The notes beneath the pieces were generated by a model that saw nothing but the letters and a program-made list of their open reading frames with translations, made no database searches and was not told where the DNA came from. The position numbers and the translations under genes are program-made. A stretch of DNA of 64,000 nucleotides from Stagonosporopsis chrysanthemi (lineage: Eukaryota > Ascomycota > Dothideomycetes > Pleosporales > Didymellaceae), in NCBI GenBank assembly GCA_022560025.1, contig JAFISE010000108.1:1-64000 (forward strand), written 5' to 3'. Each line of letters opens with the position of its first letter. The first letter of the stretch is position 1. This document shows positions 1-11,030 of this stretch, in pieces.

Positions 1-1088
1 GACATTGTGGCGTGGAGATATTGTGTGGAGGAGTATAGTATATTTTCGGTGGGGGTGTGCACGGCTTGAAGGTGTGCACGGCGTGCACGGATACCGTAGC
101 GTGCCGAGCGTCGCGGCTAATCGACGTTCCACATACAGTTCTAATTGTCCTGACATCACCCAGTCCGAACAGCGTGCGCGTCCTCGGAATATCGTTCTGA
201 CATTTACTTTTGACCCCAATTGTCATCCCAAGATTTCCTAGGTGGAATGTCTTGGTCCAATAGTCTGGGCCGGCATACCATTGCATGTACTTGCATCAGC
301 TTGGATTGAGCGAATCGTAGCAGGAAGGGTCTGCTGAGGGACTGCAGAAATGCAAGCGAAAGAAACAGACCCAACGCTAGCATGGCGGGAAGGAGGCACT
401 AGGAGGTGGTCTTTGGTTGTTTCCCAGTCGGCACGCGCGAGCCACACTTGATGTCGGTGCTGACAGTTTGCCCTTCGGGATTTCCATGACACAGTGACAG
501 CCTGTCGATAATCACGAGGTCGGTAGTTGGGAGGTTGGATTAAGCACCTTGCCTCGCATGTACGAACGCTTGGGGGGCAGCTCGGCTGGGTCTCTTTGAT
601 AGCCAAGGGAAGTCAAGAGGCGGGACATGGTGTTTCTTACGCACTCCTGCCGCAATTGTCGAGGTGGTGGGCCAGATGGAGGGGTTTTGTTCAGCCGGCC
701 CAATGATGCAGAAGCGGGCCCACTACAGATGTCTTCCCAAAGTTCGGCCTGCAGTGAACCACGTCCAGCCTTCCTACTTCGCTGCTCGAGCGTCAGGCTA
801 GCGATTTGCGTTGACGCATGCAGTACATCCCCCATGGCTTGACTCTGACAAGGCCGATCCGCGGTGACATGTTCGATGAAGTTGGTTGTACACTAACTTT
901 GTCCCGCAGGCGTTGGTATTTAGGTGTCTTACCTCCCAGTCGGTTGCATCTCTTCACTCTCGTTGTCACGGTTACTGCTCAACTGTCGTTTGATTGATAC
1001 CTCGTTCATCAATCTACCTTCGTTCTACTTAAAGTCGCTGTCGATCATCACTGTCGCTCAGTATCAATCGCATCAACATCTCATCATA
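1..1088. other. Intergenic, no gene recognised
   Basis: Only short overlapping open frames are present and none resembles a known protein. The last 150 bases are pyrimidine-rich and AT-mixed, as expected for the 5' leader of the wall-protein gene that starts at 1089. Confidence 0.5.
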
Positions 1089-2153
1089 ATGAAGTCCTAC
1101 ATCGCTCTTGCTCTTGCGTCCACCGCGCTGGCTCTTCCCCAGACATCCGGCTCGTCTGAGTGCGCCGCCTCCGCCGATGAGTCTTTCCAGATTCAGACCG
1201 TTGTCAAGCCTAGCTCCAAGCGTGGCCTTGAGCAGCGCCAGCTTGCTGGTGCTCTCACATTGACTCTCGAGAATGGTATCTTGAAGGACCAGGCCGGCCG
1301 CCAGGGATACATTGCTGCCAACGATCAGTAAGTCACCTTGTGACTGCTCACATGAAGACGGAATTTAATACATTCTAGGTTCCAGTTCGATGCGCCTGTC
1401 CAGGCTGGTGCTCTTGAGACCGAAGGCTTCGCGCTCTGCAGCAACAACACCCTAGCCTTGAATGCTGGAGCGCGCCCCTTTGGTGCTACTACCTTCTGGC
1501 AGTGTCTGTCTGGCGATTTTTACAACTTGTACGCCGACTCCCAGGGCATGCAGTGCCAGCAGATCTACATTCAGGCCGTCAACCAGGGCGCCGGCTCTGC
1601 TTCTCAGGTCAGCGATGGCCAACCTCAGGCTACCACGCCGGCCGCTTCTGCCACCAACGCTGTCTCTCAGATTCCTGATGGTCAGCCCCAAGCCACCACA
1701 CCCGCTGCCTCCGTCTCTATGATCGTCTCACAGATCTCCGACGGTCAGCCGCAGGCTACCACTCCTGCCGCCTCGGTTCCGGCCGTCGTCTCGCAGATAT
1801 CTGATGGTCAGCCTCAGGCAGGTACACCTGCTCCTTCGGCCACCAACATCGTCTCCCAGATCTCCGATGGTCAGCCTCAGGCAGGTACACCTGCTCCTTC
1901 GGTCACCAACATCGTCTCCCAGATCTCCGATGGCCAGCCCCAGGCCGGCACTCCCGCTCCCTCTGCAACCAATGTCGTGTCTCAGATTTCCGACGGCCAG
2001 CCCCAGGCTCCAGTCGCTACTGGCAACGGCACTATCACGCGCCCGAACGCGACCACCTCCCAGCCCTCCGAGTTCACCGGCGCTGCTTCCTCTGTCACCT
2101 TCGGTGCTGGCGCTCTTGCCGCCGGTCTTGCCGGTCTTTTCGCCATGTTGTAA
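1089..2153 (+). CDS. PIR-type, GPI-anchored cell wall protein
   Basis: Coding segments are 1089-1327 and 1379-2153, joined across a 51-nt intron (GTAAGT...CTAG), giving 337 residues. The start is the ATG followed by a classic signal peptide (residues 1-17, ending LALP). A Kex2-type KR lies near residue 38 (SSKRGLEQR). Residues about 45-150 match the conserved PIR wall-protein domain (LTLENGILKDQAGRQGYI, then FQFDAPVQAGAL and CLSGDFYNLY). Seven tandem SQISDGQPQA-type PIR repeats of about 21 residues follow, and the protein ends in a hydrophobic tail typical of a GPI signal. In yeast, Gln in such repeats is ester-linked to beta-1,3-glucan, so a structural wall role is likely. The conserved domain sits before the repeats, the reverse of yeast PIR proteins. 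Confidence 0.85.
1602..2010 (+). repeat. Seven tandem 63-nt PIR-coding repeats
   Basis: Seven units of about 63 nt each encode SQ(V/I)(S/P)DGQPQA plus a Thr/Ala/Pro-rich spacer. Units 4 and 5 are nearly identical at the DNA level, suggesting recent duplication or conversion. Copy number is likely to vary between strains. Confidence 0.85.
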
Positions 2154-3363
2154 ACATGTTCTTCGCCTATTGCTTCTCAGCACAGCGAGTTGCTTCACGT
2201 GTTTGCGGTTTCCCTCTTAGCGTTTGCTCAAAGTGGTTAATGTTCCCACTTACGACCTTCCTTACAAATCATGTCGCCGCGCAATGGCATCGGTGTGATA
2301 AAACACTCCCCAGCCTTGTACATATTCATAGCATTAGTGTTTTGGTGTCTTGTGGAGGAATGAGTATTGGATATGTAGTCTAGCTTGCTGTGCATGTCTC
2401 GGTTGGAGCATAATGCTAATGGAAATCGATCACATTGTCATAACAGTTGACTACGTTTGCTTGTCCGCTTGTGCATGTAAATCTTTGCTGAATGAATCTG
2501 AACCTTCATCCTTTGTCACAACGGTCATCCATGAGGTCCACACTAATACTGCAATCGTTCATCACAATGTCTCCTATAATTGCCAAACGTAACGCGAACA
2601 GCCACCCCTCACTTTGCATCATCCGTCATGCTTGTCGCGTGACCAGAGCCGCGACAATCGTCCATCGCTCAGCCACTGTACGAGCTAGTGCATCACGCTG
2701 TAATGACTCCACTATACTTCATGCAGGTACTAGTAACAGCGTCGGCCTCTAGCCATCAACATTTAGTCCGTCTGAAGCCGTACTTCTGTATTTCACGGGA
2801 TTCAGGGCCAGCTCCATGGCGCTCTGCTCCGAGAGTAGATGTAGATAGAATGGGTATTCGAGCAGTGCTATTTTAGGCAACATGTTCTGAGAAGGACATG
2901 TTAGACTGGTGATCGGGCAGGACTGTACCATCTCATTAGCTCTTCTACACTCCTGAAAGAATCCATTTCTGGAAGAAGCTTGTGTGATAGTTTTTCCATT
3001 TCATTCCCGACCCCGTGCTGATTCAGTACTTGAAAATATCGACCCGCAATTTCTTTTGCTCAACTGAGACAAAACATCACTCTCCAACTACATACCTAGG
3101 AAATTGGGACACCACCACGAGATAGATCATTTTGATGGAAGGTGTCTTCAAGTGATTGCCCTCGTCTCTGACGTAGTAGCTACGGGACTGCTGTATTATT
3201 CCGTCGCCACAACTAAGATAGATGGATGGTGAAAGTAGTTTGCACGTGAGACGACGTCAGCAGGGTCTCTATTGATCTTCCCGGTCCGAGGCTCACACAA
3301 CTAACTGCGAACATCGTATCCAACGCAACAACTGTCTTGCAACAGCCGAATATACCCGCCAAT
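2154..3363. other. Intergenic, no gene recognised
   Basis: This stretch is about 1.2 kb between the wall-protein stop and SAR1. I see no protein motif on either strand. The last 100 bases are C/A-rich, as expected of the SAR1 promoter and leader. Confidence 0.5.
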
Positions 3364-4316
3364 ATGTGGATCCTAGATTGGTATACTCACCCTCACTGCC
3401 TTTCGACATTCTTGCTAATACAGCTCTAGGTGTAAGTATCCGACGTTATCTCCGTCATCTCCGCAACGTGGCCGCGCATCGCCTGCAATGATGATACGCC
3501 GCAAGGCCTCGAGCATACCAGCAATATTGCTGTCTACACAAAAGCAAGAAGCTTGTATATAGATCAAGCGTGCTGTAGACTGCGAACACCACCATTCGCC
3601 GCACCAGCCACAAATACAAGCGCAGAGAAACACAATGCAACGACTCCGAACAAATCGCTAACAGGACACACAGTCTGGGAAGTCCTTGCCTCGCTCGGCC
3701 TGGCAAACAAGCACGCAAAGCTGCTCTTCCTCGGCCTCGACAATGCCGGCAAGACCACGCTGCTGCACATGCTCAAGAACGACCGCGTTGCTGTGCTGCA
3801 GCCTACGCTGCACCCGACGTCCGAGGAGCTCGCGATCGGGAATGTGAAGTTCACGACGTTTGATCTGGGCGGGCACGCGCAGGCTCGCCGGCTGTGGCGC
3901 GATTACTGTACGTCTCCCTCGCTCCTTTGAGAACCCACCCTCCTACACATATTACCAGGGCACTCCTCTGCAACACACTAACACCCGTCCTCCTCACAGT
4001 CCCCGAAGTCTCCGGCATCGTCTTTCTCGTCGACGCAAAAGATCACGAGCGCCTGCAAGAATCAAAAGCCGAGCTCGACGCGCTGCTCGCCATGGAAGAA
4101 CTAAAGTCCACGCCCTTTGTTATCCTGGGCAACAAGATCGACCACCCGGACGCGGTATCGGAAGATCAGCTGCGCAGCGTGCTGGGACTGTATCAGACGA
4201 CGGGCAAGGGTAAGGTGCCGCTGGAGGGAATCCGGCCGATTGAGGTGTTCATGTGCAGTGTGGTTATGAGGCAGGGTTATGGGGAGGGGATCAGATGGTT
4301 GAGTCAGTATGTTTGA
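3364..4316 (+). CDS. SAR1: COPII small GTPase Sar1
   Basis: Sar1 recruits the COPII coat at ER exit sites. Coding segments are 3364-3380, 3430-3431, 3674-3907 and 4000-4316, giving 189 residues, the usual Sar1 length. Visible motifs are the MWI start, the P-loop GLDNAGKT, the switch II DLGGH, the guanine-specificity motif NKID and the C-terminal GEGIRWLSQYV. The first introns are odd. After ATGTGGATCCTAGATTG the only arrangement that restores the conserved MWIxxWF start in frame is a two-base exon (GT at 3430-3431) between a 49-nt intron (GTATAC...CTCTAG) and a 242-nt intron (GTAAGT...CACAG). The identity is very secure; the microexon is inferred from frame and conservation. Confidence 0.93.
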
Positions 4317-4648
4317 GTGGGACAGGGAGGTGGGGGATAAGGATGGGGCGAGGATCTGAGCTGAGTCATTGGATTTATGGTATATGAGGGTACGATTCAC
4401 ACATGCGGTTATAGGCGTTGGCGTCTTGCACTCGAGAATAAATCAAATTGTTCACCACATGCTTACGACGTGGAAATGATAGCCTGCAATCCGTTTGCCG
4501 GCTGCAGGCTACAAAAAGTGATGCTGACCGAGGCGATAAAAAAGAAGAATAAGCCTGTGCCTCACCTCGATGCAAGGCCATGAACGCCGCCCAATGCTAC
4601 CAACTCCTTTTCCATCTTGTCGTGTGTCGTATCCTCCCTGATTGGTTC
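4317..4648. other. Convergent 3' intergenic region
   Basis: It lies between the SAR1 stop and the Nup53 stop on the opposite strand. It holds only 3' untranslated sequence as far as I can see. Confidence 0.5.
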
Positions 4649-6122
4649 TCAGTCATCGTATTCCGCATCTCTTACACCGCAGAAATCAGTGCCTAGGCAC
4701 GAGTCGATGCTGTACCATGCGCGCCAGTACAAGCTAGCTGTATTCGCATCGAAGCTGCCATCCTCCTTCCTTGGCACCTGATCTCCTATGATACCCTGCC
4801 CGCTTCCAATCACCCACCCAATGATTGGCAAGGAGCCAAAGGTCTGCTGCCATCGTGGTGGGGCTGGCAGAAAAGCCTTCTCTTGCGGCAGGAAGACGGC
4901 GGGCTTTACGTTTGCGCCCTTTAGGCGGAGGGTCGCACGGCGGGATGTGGGCGCTAGTTGTGCGGAAGTGGTCATCGTCTGGGTTTGCGGTTGTCGTGCG
5001 ATAGCAGCTGGTGCTGGGGGCGCGTGGTCGAGCGGCGCATCGTCCATGGGGAAGGAGCCGCTGGGGAAGAGAGGCATAGTCGTTGACCGTGGGAGTGTCA
5101 TGAGCGTGGGGCCTAATGTTGCTGTGGCTGAGGAAGCAGTCGTTGATGTGTCCGGTACTGTGCTGGAGGCGCCCGTCTGCGGGGACGAGAGGAGAGAGAT
5201 GGCGCCGCCGATCTGCGCGTGGAGGGCCCGATCGCCACCTTGAGGACCGGTGCCTCTGTACGCTTCAGCGAATACTGTATAGCCTTGGATGTTGTGGGGA
5301 GAGTAGTGACATGCGCGCTCAGCAGCTTCAGCTGAGTCGAATGTGACTTTGATCCAGTGGTCGCCGCCTACGAACTGATTGACTCTGCTCAGCGCCGCCC
5401 TGGATAATGCGCGAAGGTGTGAGCTCCGCTGTGTGCCGAATGCGTAATTGAACTTCGGGTTGTACGGCTCGCGATCGTACTCCTCATATATGATGCCATT
5501 GGACACCTTCTCGTAGAAGTCTATGGCCGCCCATTGTACTTCTGAACCGTAGCCGTACAGTATGACCTCTTTAGGTTCCTTAGCTGTCACGTTCGGAGGC
5601 GCGCCGCCGCTGAACGATGTTCCCAGCAAGCCAGTGCTCTCTATTAGGTTCGGCGCTGATGCTGACGCTGGGAGTGCGGCTACGGCATGTCCTGAAAGAG
5701 ATCGTTTCTGCTCCTCCTCGGCCTTCACGCGCCCAAATATGTCGTCAATTGTACGCAAATTATCGAGCTTTGCACTGTCCTCGGCCGATTTCGCTGTTGG
5801 TGTCTTCGCGCGCGTAGACCCACGCTTGCGCGCTTTGCCAAAGGGTCCTTTCTCTTCGGGCAACCGCGTTCGCTGGTTGTAGTCATTGCTAGTGATATTG
5901 ATCAGCAATGTCCAATATTTCGATGCCAGCCCGCAAAAATATCCAGCAGCTTGATTGTGGGCAGTAAGGCAGGCTGTGCGTGTGCATTGTACCGCAGTGC
6001 ATCTTTCTGGTGCTGTACTTCAAAACAAGTCTTACTTACTCTGCAAACTCAAGACCCCACGGCAGTCTTCTACCTTGCGAGTCGAAAGCGCGCTCGGCGT
6101 CAGGTACAGCGTGGACTTGCAT
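4649..6122 (-). CDS. NUP53: Nucleoporin Nup53/Nup35 (MPPN/RRM-type)
   Basis: Nup35/Nup53 proteins link inner-ring nucleoporins to the pore membrane. I join 6122-6040 to 5888-4649 over a 151-nt intron (GTAAGT...ACTAG), giving 440 residues; the longest frame alone would start inside the intron at 5908. The first exon supplies a short N-terminal segment beginning MQVHAVPDAER. The MPPN/RRM-type domain starts near KEVILYGYGSEVQWAAI and includes GGDHWIKVTFDSAEAAERA. The C-terminus has an aromatic segment (FGSLPIIGWVIG), as in fungal Nup53, where an amphipathic membrane-binding stretch is expected. Its start lies only 213 bp from the divergent F-box gene, so the two probably share a promoter region. 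Confidence 0.8.
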
Positions 6123-6335
6123 CTTCAGCTGTGGTAGTGTGATGTGTGCAGGGTTGTGGGTTTAAGTCGTGTTTACAATGATGGAGCTCAGCACAAAAGG
6201 CACCAACGCCGCGGGAAAGAACGTCAAGCCACTTCACCTGCGCCACAGGCGACCAACAGACCTTTCCCCATTCACCAACACTGCATATGCACTCCATCCC
6301 GGAATTCTGCTGCCTGGCCACGCCCTCGCATACAA

Positions 6336-7532
6336 ATGGATCCGGATCTGTATCTCACACCGATCAAGATACGAGGGAAAAAACGCAAGCACGCTCCTAT
6401 ACCTGTTACCGCAGTTCTCTCGACACCATTAACGGCCAAAGCAAGTCAAAGTGAATATCACTGCGCAAAAAAACAAAAACGACGTCCAAAACAGACCACT
6501 GCAGCCATGCCTACGCTTCTTGGTCTCCCCCAGGAACTTCTGGAAATTATCTTCCTGTATTCGATGAACATCTCGCTTCCACGTGCCTCACCATTGCTCG
6601 GCCGCAAACTCAGCTCGCGTGCAGTGATATTGGAATACACCATGCGCACATTCTTCCACACTGTCGATCACAGGACAAACTACCGGGACCGTAAGAAGAA
6701 CAGCGACAAAGTTATGCAGAGCCAATTACTCTCTTGTCGCTTCTTCACGTGGGACTTCTTCCTGAAGTATGTGGACAAGAGCCACGATGCTATGATCACC
6801 CTGCGTGGTAAAGCGTGGGAAAAAACAGGTGTTGAAGTCCCCGGTGTTCGGCAATTCGATGGTCTGTGGCCGTTCAAATTCACCACCATCCCGTACCTTG
6901 CGTTTGCAGAGGGCTTTCACGTGCCAGAAAAACTGCTGCATGGGCCGTGGGACGAGGGCAAGGTGAACTTGCTGTACGTGCTTGTCAGTCTGAATGGAGA
7001 GATTGACTGGGAAGGAAGCATGGCTGGCGAAACAGCGAAGCAGGGAATTAAAGAGGCAGTTTCACAGGGCAACGAGAGGGCTGTTGCGGCCCTGTCGACG
7101 CTGCTGGGGGTCCCAAAGCAGATCGACACTGGGCTGCTGAGATATGCAGTGCTAGACTGTGGGGGCGATCCTAACATCCTGCGGCACCTGTTGTTCAATG
7201 CACAGATATGGGGCTCAAGTGTGTCAAAAGACGTCCTAGACTTCCTGGACGCCAGGCTGTGGGCTTGGGCGGATGCGAACGGAGGGAGGGGAGACGTGCT
7301 GAAGCACATGCTGAGAAAGGCCGACGCGTTCGACTTGGAATTCTACTTTGAGGACGACTCAGACTGGACCTCGATCGTACCATTTCCATATAGTGGAAGT
7401 AAGTTCGATACAAGGACGACATTCGACGATGTAGTCAGGGAACTGCTGATGAACCTGTACTGGAGCTATGGGCGCAAGATCACACGACGGAGGACGCGGC
7501 AACGAGACAGTGGAGGCCAGACCGTAGAATAG
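6336..7532 (+). CDS. F-box-like protein of unknown substrate
   Basis: The frame from the ATG at 6336 encodes 398 residues. A basic N-terminal 50 residues (KIRGKKRKH, KKQKRRPK) may act as a nuclear signal. It is followed by an F-box-like start, LLGLPQELLEIIFLYSMNI, then a family-typical LPRASPLLGRKLSS. F-box proteins usually bridge Skp1 to ubiquitination targets, but no target-binding repeat is obvious here. The reading frame ends at TAG 7530-7532, yet the same frame stays open from 7533 to 7793 (see next entry). Either the stop is genuine, or an intron or readthrough links the two parts. Start choice is moderate because the frame is open further upstream without an ATG. Confidence 0.6.
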   Translation: MDPDLYLTPIKIRGKKRKHAPIPVTAVLSTPLTAKASQSEYHCAKKQKRRPKQTTAAMPTLLGLPQELLEIIFLYSMNISLPRASPLLGRKLSSRAVILEYTMRTFFHTVDHRTNYRDRKKNSDKVMQSQLLSCRFFTWDFFLKYVDKSHDAMITLRGKAWEKTGVEVPGVRQFDGLWPFKFTTIPYLAFAEGFHVPEKLLHGPWDEGKVNLLYVLVSLNGEIDWEGSMAGETAKQGIKEAVSQGNERAVAALSTLLGVPKQIDTGLLRYAVLDCGGDPNILRHLLFNAQIWGSSVSKDVLDFLDARLWAWADANGGRGDVLKHMLRKADAFDLEFYFEDDSDWTSIVPFPYSGSKFDTRTTFDDVVRELLMNLYWSYGRKITRRRTRQRDSGGQTVE

Positions 7533-7793
7533 TGGTGGCAGGGAGCACCGAAGATGCTCGAATTGGCCTTCCTCAACCACCGCGAGCATATACTCAAACG
7601 AATGGACGATGAAAGCAATACAGCGTACGAGGCAGTGAGCACTTGCACGGGCTGGTCGTTGCACGGGAATGGGTCTGACAATATCTGCAGGCTTGTTAGC
7701 TTGTGTGCCAAACAAACGATGTCAAGCAAGCATGAGATGGTGAAGTTCCTCAGTGATCTTGGTGTAAAGAAAATAATCACTTGGTTCGGATAG
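7533..7793 (+). other. In-frame 3' extension of the F-box ORF
   Basis: Directly after the TAG at 7530-7532 the same frame continues for 86 sense codons to TAG 7791-7793. It encodes protein-like sequence (LELAFLNHREHILKRM near its start). A 147-nt intron 7399-7545 (donor GTAAGT, weak GGGAG acceptor) would remove the stop and keep frame, at the cost of plausible coding sequence. The alternatives are a point nonsense mutation or stop-codon readthrough. Confidence 0.45.
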
Positions 7794-8601
7794 ATGGTCC
7801 GATCAGATACTATCTATTGCAAAGGTTGTAATCATAGGAAGGGGTGGGAAAAGATGCGATGCAAAAGACTTACCGAAGATATCGATGTGGAGACCGGTGA
7901 GTTGGCACTCGCAGCGTGACCACGGGCCAAGAAGTCTGGTGATGTAGAAGAGTGCCTGCAGTCTTTGACGGTTAGCCAAGTCCTCTTGAAGCAAATCATG
8001 TACAAGAAAGAGGATTGCTCGAAAGCTCAGAATATGTAAGAAATTGAATATCACAGGGACGACGCCGTTAAGAGACCCCGGCGAGGGTCTCCGACGCCGA
8101 CTCAATCGCAAATTACGTCATCATAGGACGAGGTGGTGAAGAAGGAGGGAGAGAGAGGAACGTACCAGTGAAGATGCGCAGACCTTGCAGGCTGTTGCGG
8201 AGAAATCAGCACCACCGAGCTCAGAGCTGCGCGCATGCAGCGAGGCTGAGAGAGCGTGCAGCAGCTTGTAACCACGGCGGCGTGTGTCCGCTACTCCGCA
8301 TAGCACAGTGCACAGCGGCGCACATCCACTCGCGCTGGTGCTGGAGTTGGCGACGCCTGCTGTGTGGGATCAGCAAGGCAGTATTGTTGCAGCGAAAAAG
8401 CGACGAAGTTTTAATGGTAGCCGCACGGGCCACCAACCCCTAGCGCCTTCTTCGCTTGAGAGCCCACACTCCAAATTCATTCCGACTTCGACATCACCAA
8501 ACGCTCCGACAACTAACCACAGCACATCCTTTCCGGTACGCCTGCGATATCTTCACGCTCTTTTACACGACCTAATATTTTCAAATAGCACAACCGACGA
8601 A
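7794..8601. other. Promoter and leader of RPL14
   Basis: No gene was recognised. Near the 3' end, 8536-8588 looks like a 53-nt leader intron (GTACGC, branch-like CCTAAT, acceptor AATAG), a common feature of ribosomal protein genes. I see nothing supportable in the first 700 bases. Confidence 0.45.
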
Positions 8602-9191
8602 ATGGGTGACGCCAGCATCACAACGAGCGCATGGAGGCTGGTCGAGGTCGGCCGTGTCGTCCTCTTCAACGAGGGTGTCTACGAGGGCCGCCTCGCCACC
8701 ATTGTCGAGATCATCGATCACAAGCGCGTACGAAGCCCCGCGAGCTGAGAGAGGTGGAAATGCATATGCTGACCGGCACAGGTCCTTGTTGATGGTCCCT
8801 CCAAGGAGGCCCCCGTCCCCCGTCAGGAAGTCGCCCTCGCCAAGCTCTCCCTCACCCACATCGTCGTCCCCAAGCTGCCCCGTGCCACCGGTGTTGGCCA
8901 CGTCGCGAAGAAGTGGGAGGAGCACAAGATCCAGCAGAAGTTCGATGAGAGCGCTTGGGCCAAGAAGCGCGCTGCGCTTCAGAAGAGGAGGCAGTTGAAC
9001 GACTTCGAGAGGTTCAAGGTCCTGAAGCTGAGGAAGCAGGTACGCTATTTGTGGTCCGGGTGGTGCTGGCGCGCGGTGCCGCACTGCGAGCCATCATGCG
9101 CCTCAAGCAACAACATTCACTAACACTCATCAAGGCCCGCTACGAGGTCCAGAAGACCTTCGCCAAGATCCGCGCCAGCGCAAAGGCATAG
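8602..9191 (+). CDS. RPL14: 60S ribosomal protein L14 (eL14)
   Basis: This is a structural protein of the large cytosolic ribosomal subunit. Coding segments are 8602-8727, 8782-9039 and 9135-9191, giving 146 residues. Both introns (54 and 95 nt) fall in phase 0. The family signature WRLVEVGRVVLFNEG is at residues 10-24, followed by LATIVEIIDHKR and VLVDGP across intron 1. The C-terminal half carries the eL14 basic helix (AWAKKRAALQKRRQLNDFERF) and ends in an Ala/Lys-rich tail. Length and motif order match the family. Confidence 0.95.
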
Positions 9192-9709
9192 ACAGTCACG
9201 ATGATGTCGGGAGACACGGCGTAGTGGAGGTCGCTGCATGCAGGTGCTGGAGGAGGCATGATGTGCATTTCTTGAGCATCCCGAAGGCGACCTACGGCAT
9301 TCTAAAATTCAAGACCTGGATCGGGTGCATTATTTCAATGATTGGCAAGGTGCAATTCGGATGGGAAGGTTAACACGGCTCTTGCATGCATCCACATGTA
9401 GCAAAAGAGTCCAATCCACAAGTTCATGAACCACAAACCGCAACTAGAATTGCAAATGATACCCTTTGAAACTCATTGTCCTGAATCTGTAAATCGCGAA
9501 CTCACCTCTAAATTCAGCTGATAGAAGATTGATTCCGCTGCTTCTGGAGACAACACATGCAGCGATGTCATGGAGACTCGCTTACTTTCCTTGCCTGCCC
9601 ACACGCTAGTGGTTTTTCCAGCCCTGCCATTGGCCAAACATCCTCAGACGCACAACGCTCCTTCAATAGACACTGAACCTTTGGTAAGAGCTATCACCAC
9701 ATCGCAAAA
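9192..9709. other. Intergenic between RPL14 and EGD2
   Basis: No coding signal is apparent. It holds the RPL14 3' end and the promoter and leader of the NAC alpha gene; both neighbours are translation-related and co-oriented. Confidence 0.5.
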
Positions 9710-10480
9710 ATGGCCAACCCCCGCATTGAAGAGCTCCCCGACGAGCCTGAGAAGAAGAACGTCCAGATCGAGGAGGATGAGTCCAGCGACTCCGAGGAGG
9801 AGGGCGATGCCGTGATCCCCCAGGGCTCGTCCGTCACCGTCCACTCCCGCAACGAGAAGAAGGCTCGCAAGGCCATTGCCAAGCTCGGCTTGAAGCACAT
9901 CGAGGGCATCACACGCGTCACCCTCCGCCGACCGAAGAACGTGAGTGATGGCCGCAATGGTAGCTGAGGAGGGCAGAAAGAGCTCCAACAACCAGCTGCG
10001 GGGCATGCCGAATTTTGGCTAACACGTCTCCCAGATCCTCTTCGTCATCAACCAGCCCGACGTCTACAAGTCCCCTTCCAGCAACACCTATATGTGAGCA
10101 CCGGCAGCTGCCCATTGATCCGCCACACGTACTGACCCCGCGCCAGCATCTTCGGTGAGGCCAAGATCGAGGACCTGAACTCCCAGGCCCAGGCTTCCGC
10201 CGCCCAGCAGCTCGCTCAGGCCGAGCAGCAGGGTCACGACCACGCCGGCCACGACCACGACCACGACCACGACCACTCTCACGACGAGGGCAAGGGCAAG
10301 GTCGAGGAGAAGGCTGAGGAGGAGGAGGATGACGGCGAGGAGGTTGACGACTCCGGCCTCGAGGCCAAGGACATCGAGCTTGTCATGCAGCAGGCGTCCG
10401 TCTCCCGCAAGAAGGCTGTCAAGGCCCTGAAGGAGAACGACAACGATATCGTCAACTCGATCATGGCTCTGAGCATATAG
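9710..10480 (+). CDS. EGD2: Nascent polypeptide-associated complex subunit alpha
   Basis: NAC alpha pairs with NAC beta at the ribosomal exit tunnel and shields nascent chains. Coding segments are 9710-9940, 10035-10093 and 10147-10480, giving 207 residues. The NAC domain contains RNEKKARKAIAKLGLKHIEG and VTLRRPKN, continuing ILFVINQPDVYKSP after intron 1 and TYIIFGEAKIEDL across intron 2. A His/Asp-rich run (HDHDHDHDH with flanking GHDHAG) and an acidic linker follow. A C-terminal UBA domain (DIELVMQQASVSRKKAVKAL) ends near IVNSIMALSI. Length and domain order are standard; the His/Asp run may bind metal, which is only a guess. Confidence 0.95.
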
Positions 10481-11030
10481 ACAATTCCAACGGTCTAGTG
10501 CGAGGGAACGTCAAACTTGACTGGCTGGGCATGGCGTCTGCAAAGGGATGCGTACCCCACAAGCAAGAGACATGAAAATGAATCTATGCAAGTCACACAT
10601 TGTGTACATATCGATTTGGGCTGTGAGCAGTGATGGTCTTCTGATTCGAATGCTAACAAATATCGACCGGACCTTGATCTCGTTCTGATACAGCTGTCCC
10701 GTGAGCTATGAATCGTGTCCCCAACAATGTTTCCGTATGTGGTGTTGCGCTGTTGTCCTTGGACGACACTTGCTAGTATGAGGCATTTCGGTCTAGTCCG
10801 GATCACCACTTCACGAGTACAAATCGCCAACACATCGCAGTGCAGTTTGTCTGCCGTTCGTACAATTAACATTCCCGGCTGTTGCACCTTCTCGATGTCC
10901 ATGTTGGTGTTGCGTTGCTCCGGCTTGGTTCGGCGCTAAACCCTTCCTGAATCCTCAGAAGTTCACTTCCAAACTCACCCACTCACCTCCGCCCCACGAC
11001 CCATCCCACCACCCGTTCCTATCCATCACA
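10481..11030. other. Intergenic between EGD2 and ATP7
   Basis: No gene was recognised. The final 70 bases are strongly C-rich, typical of a highly expressed fungal promoter and leader. Confidence 0.5.
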
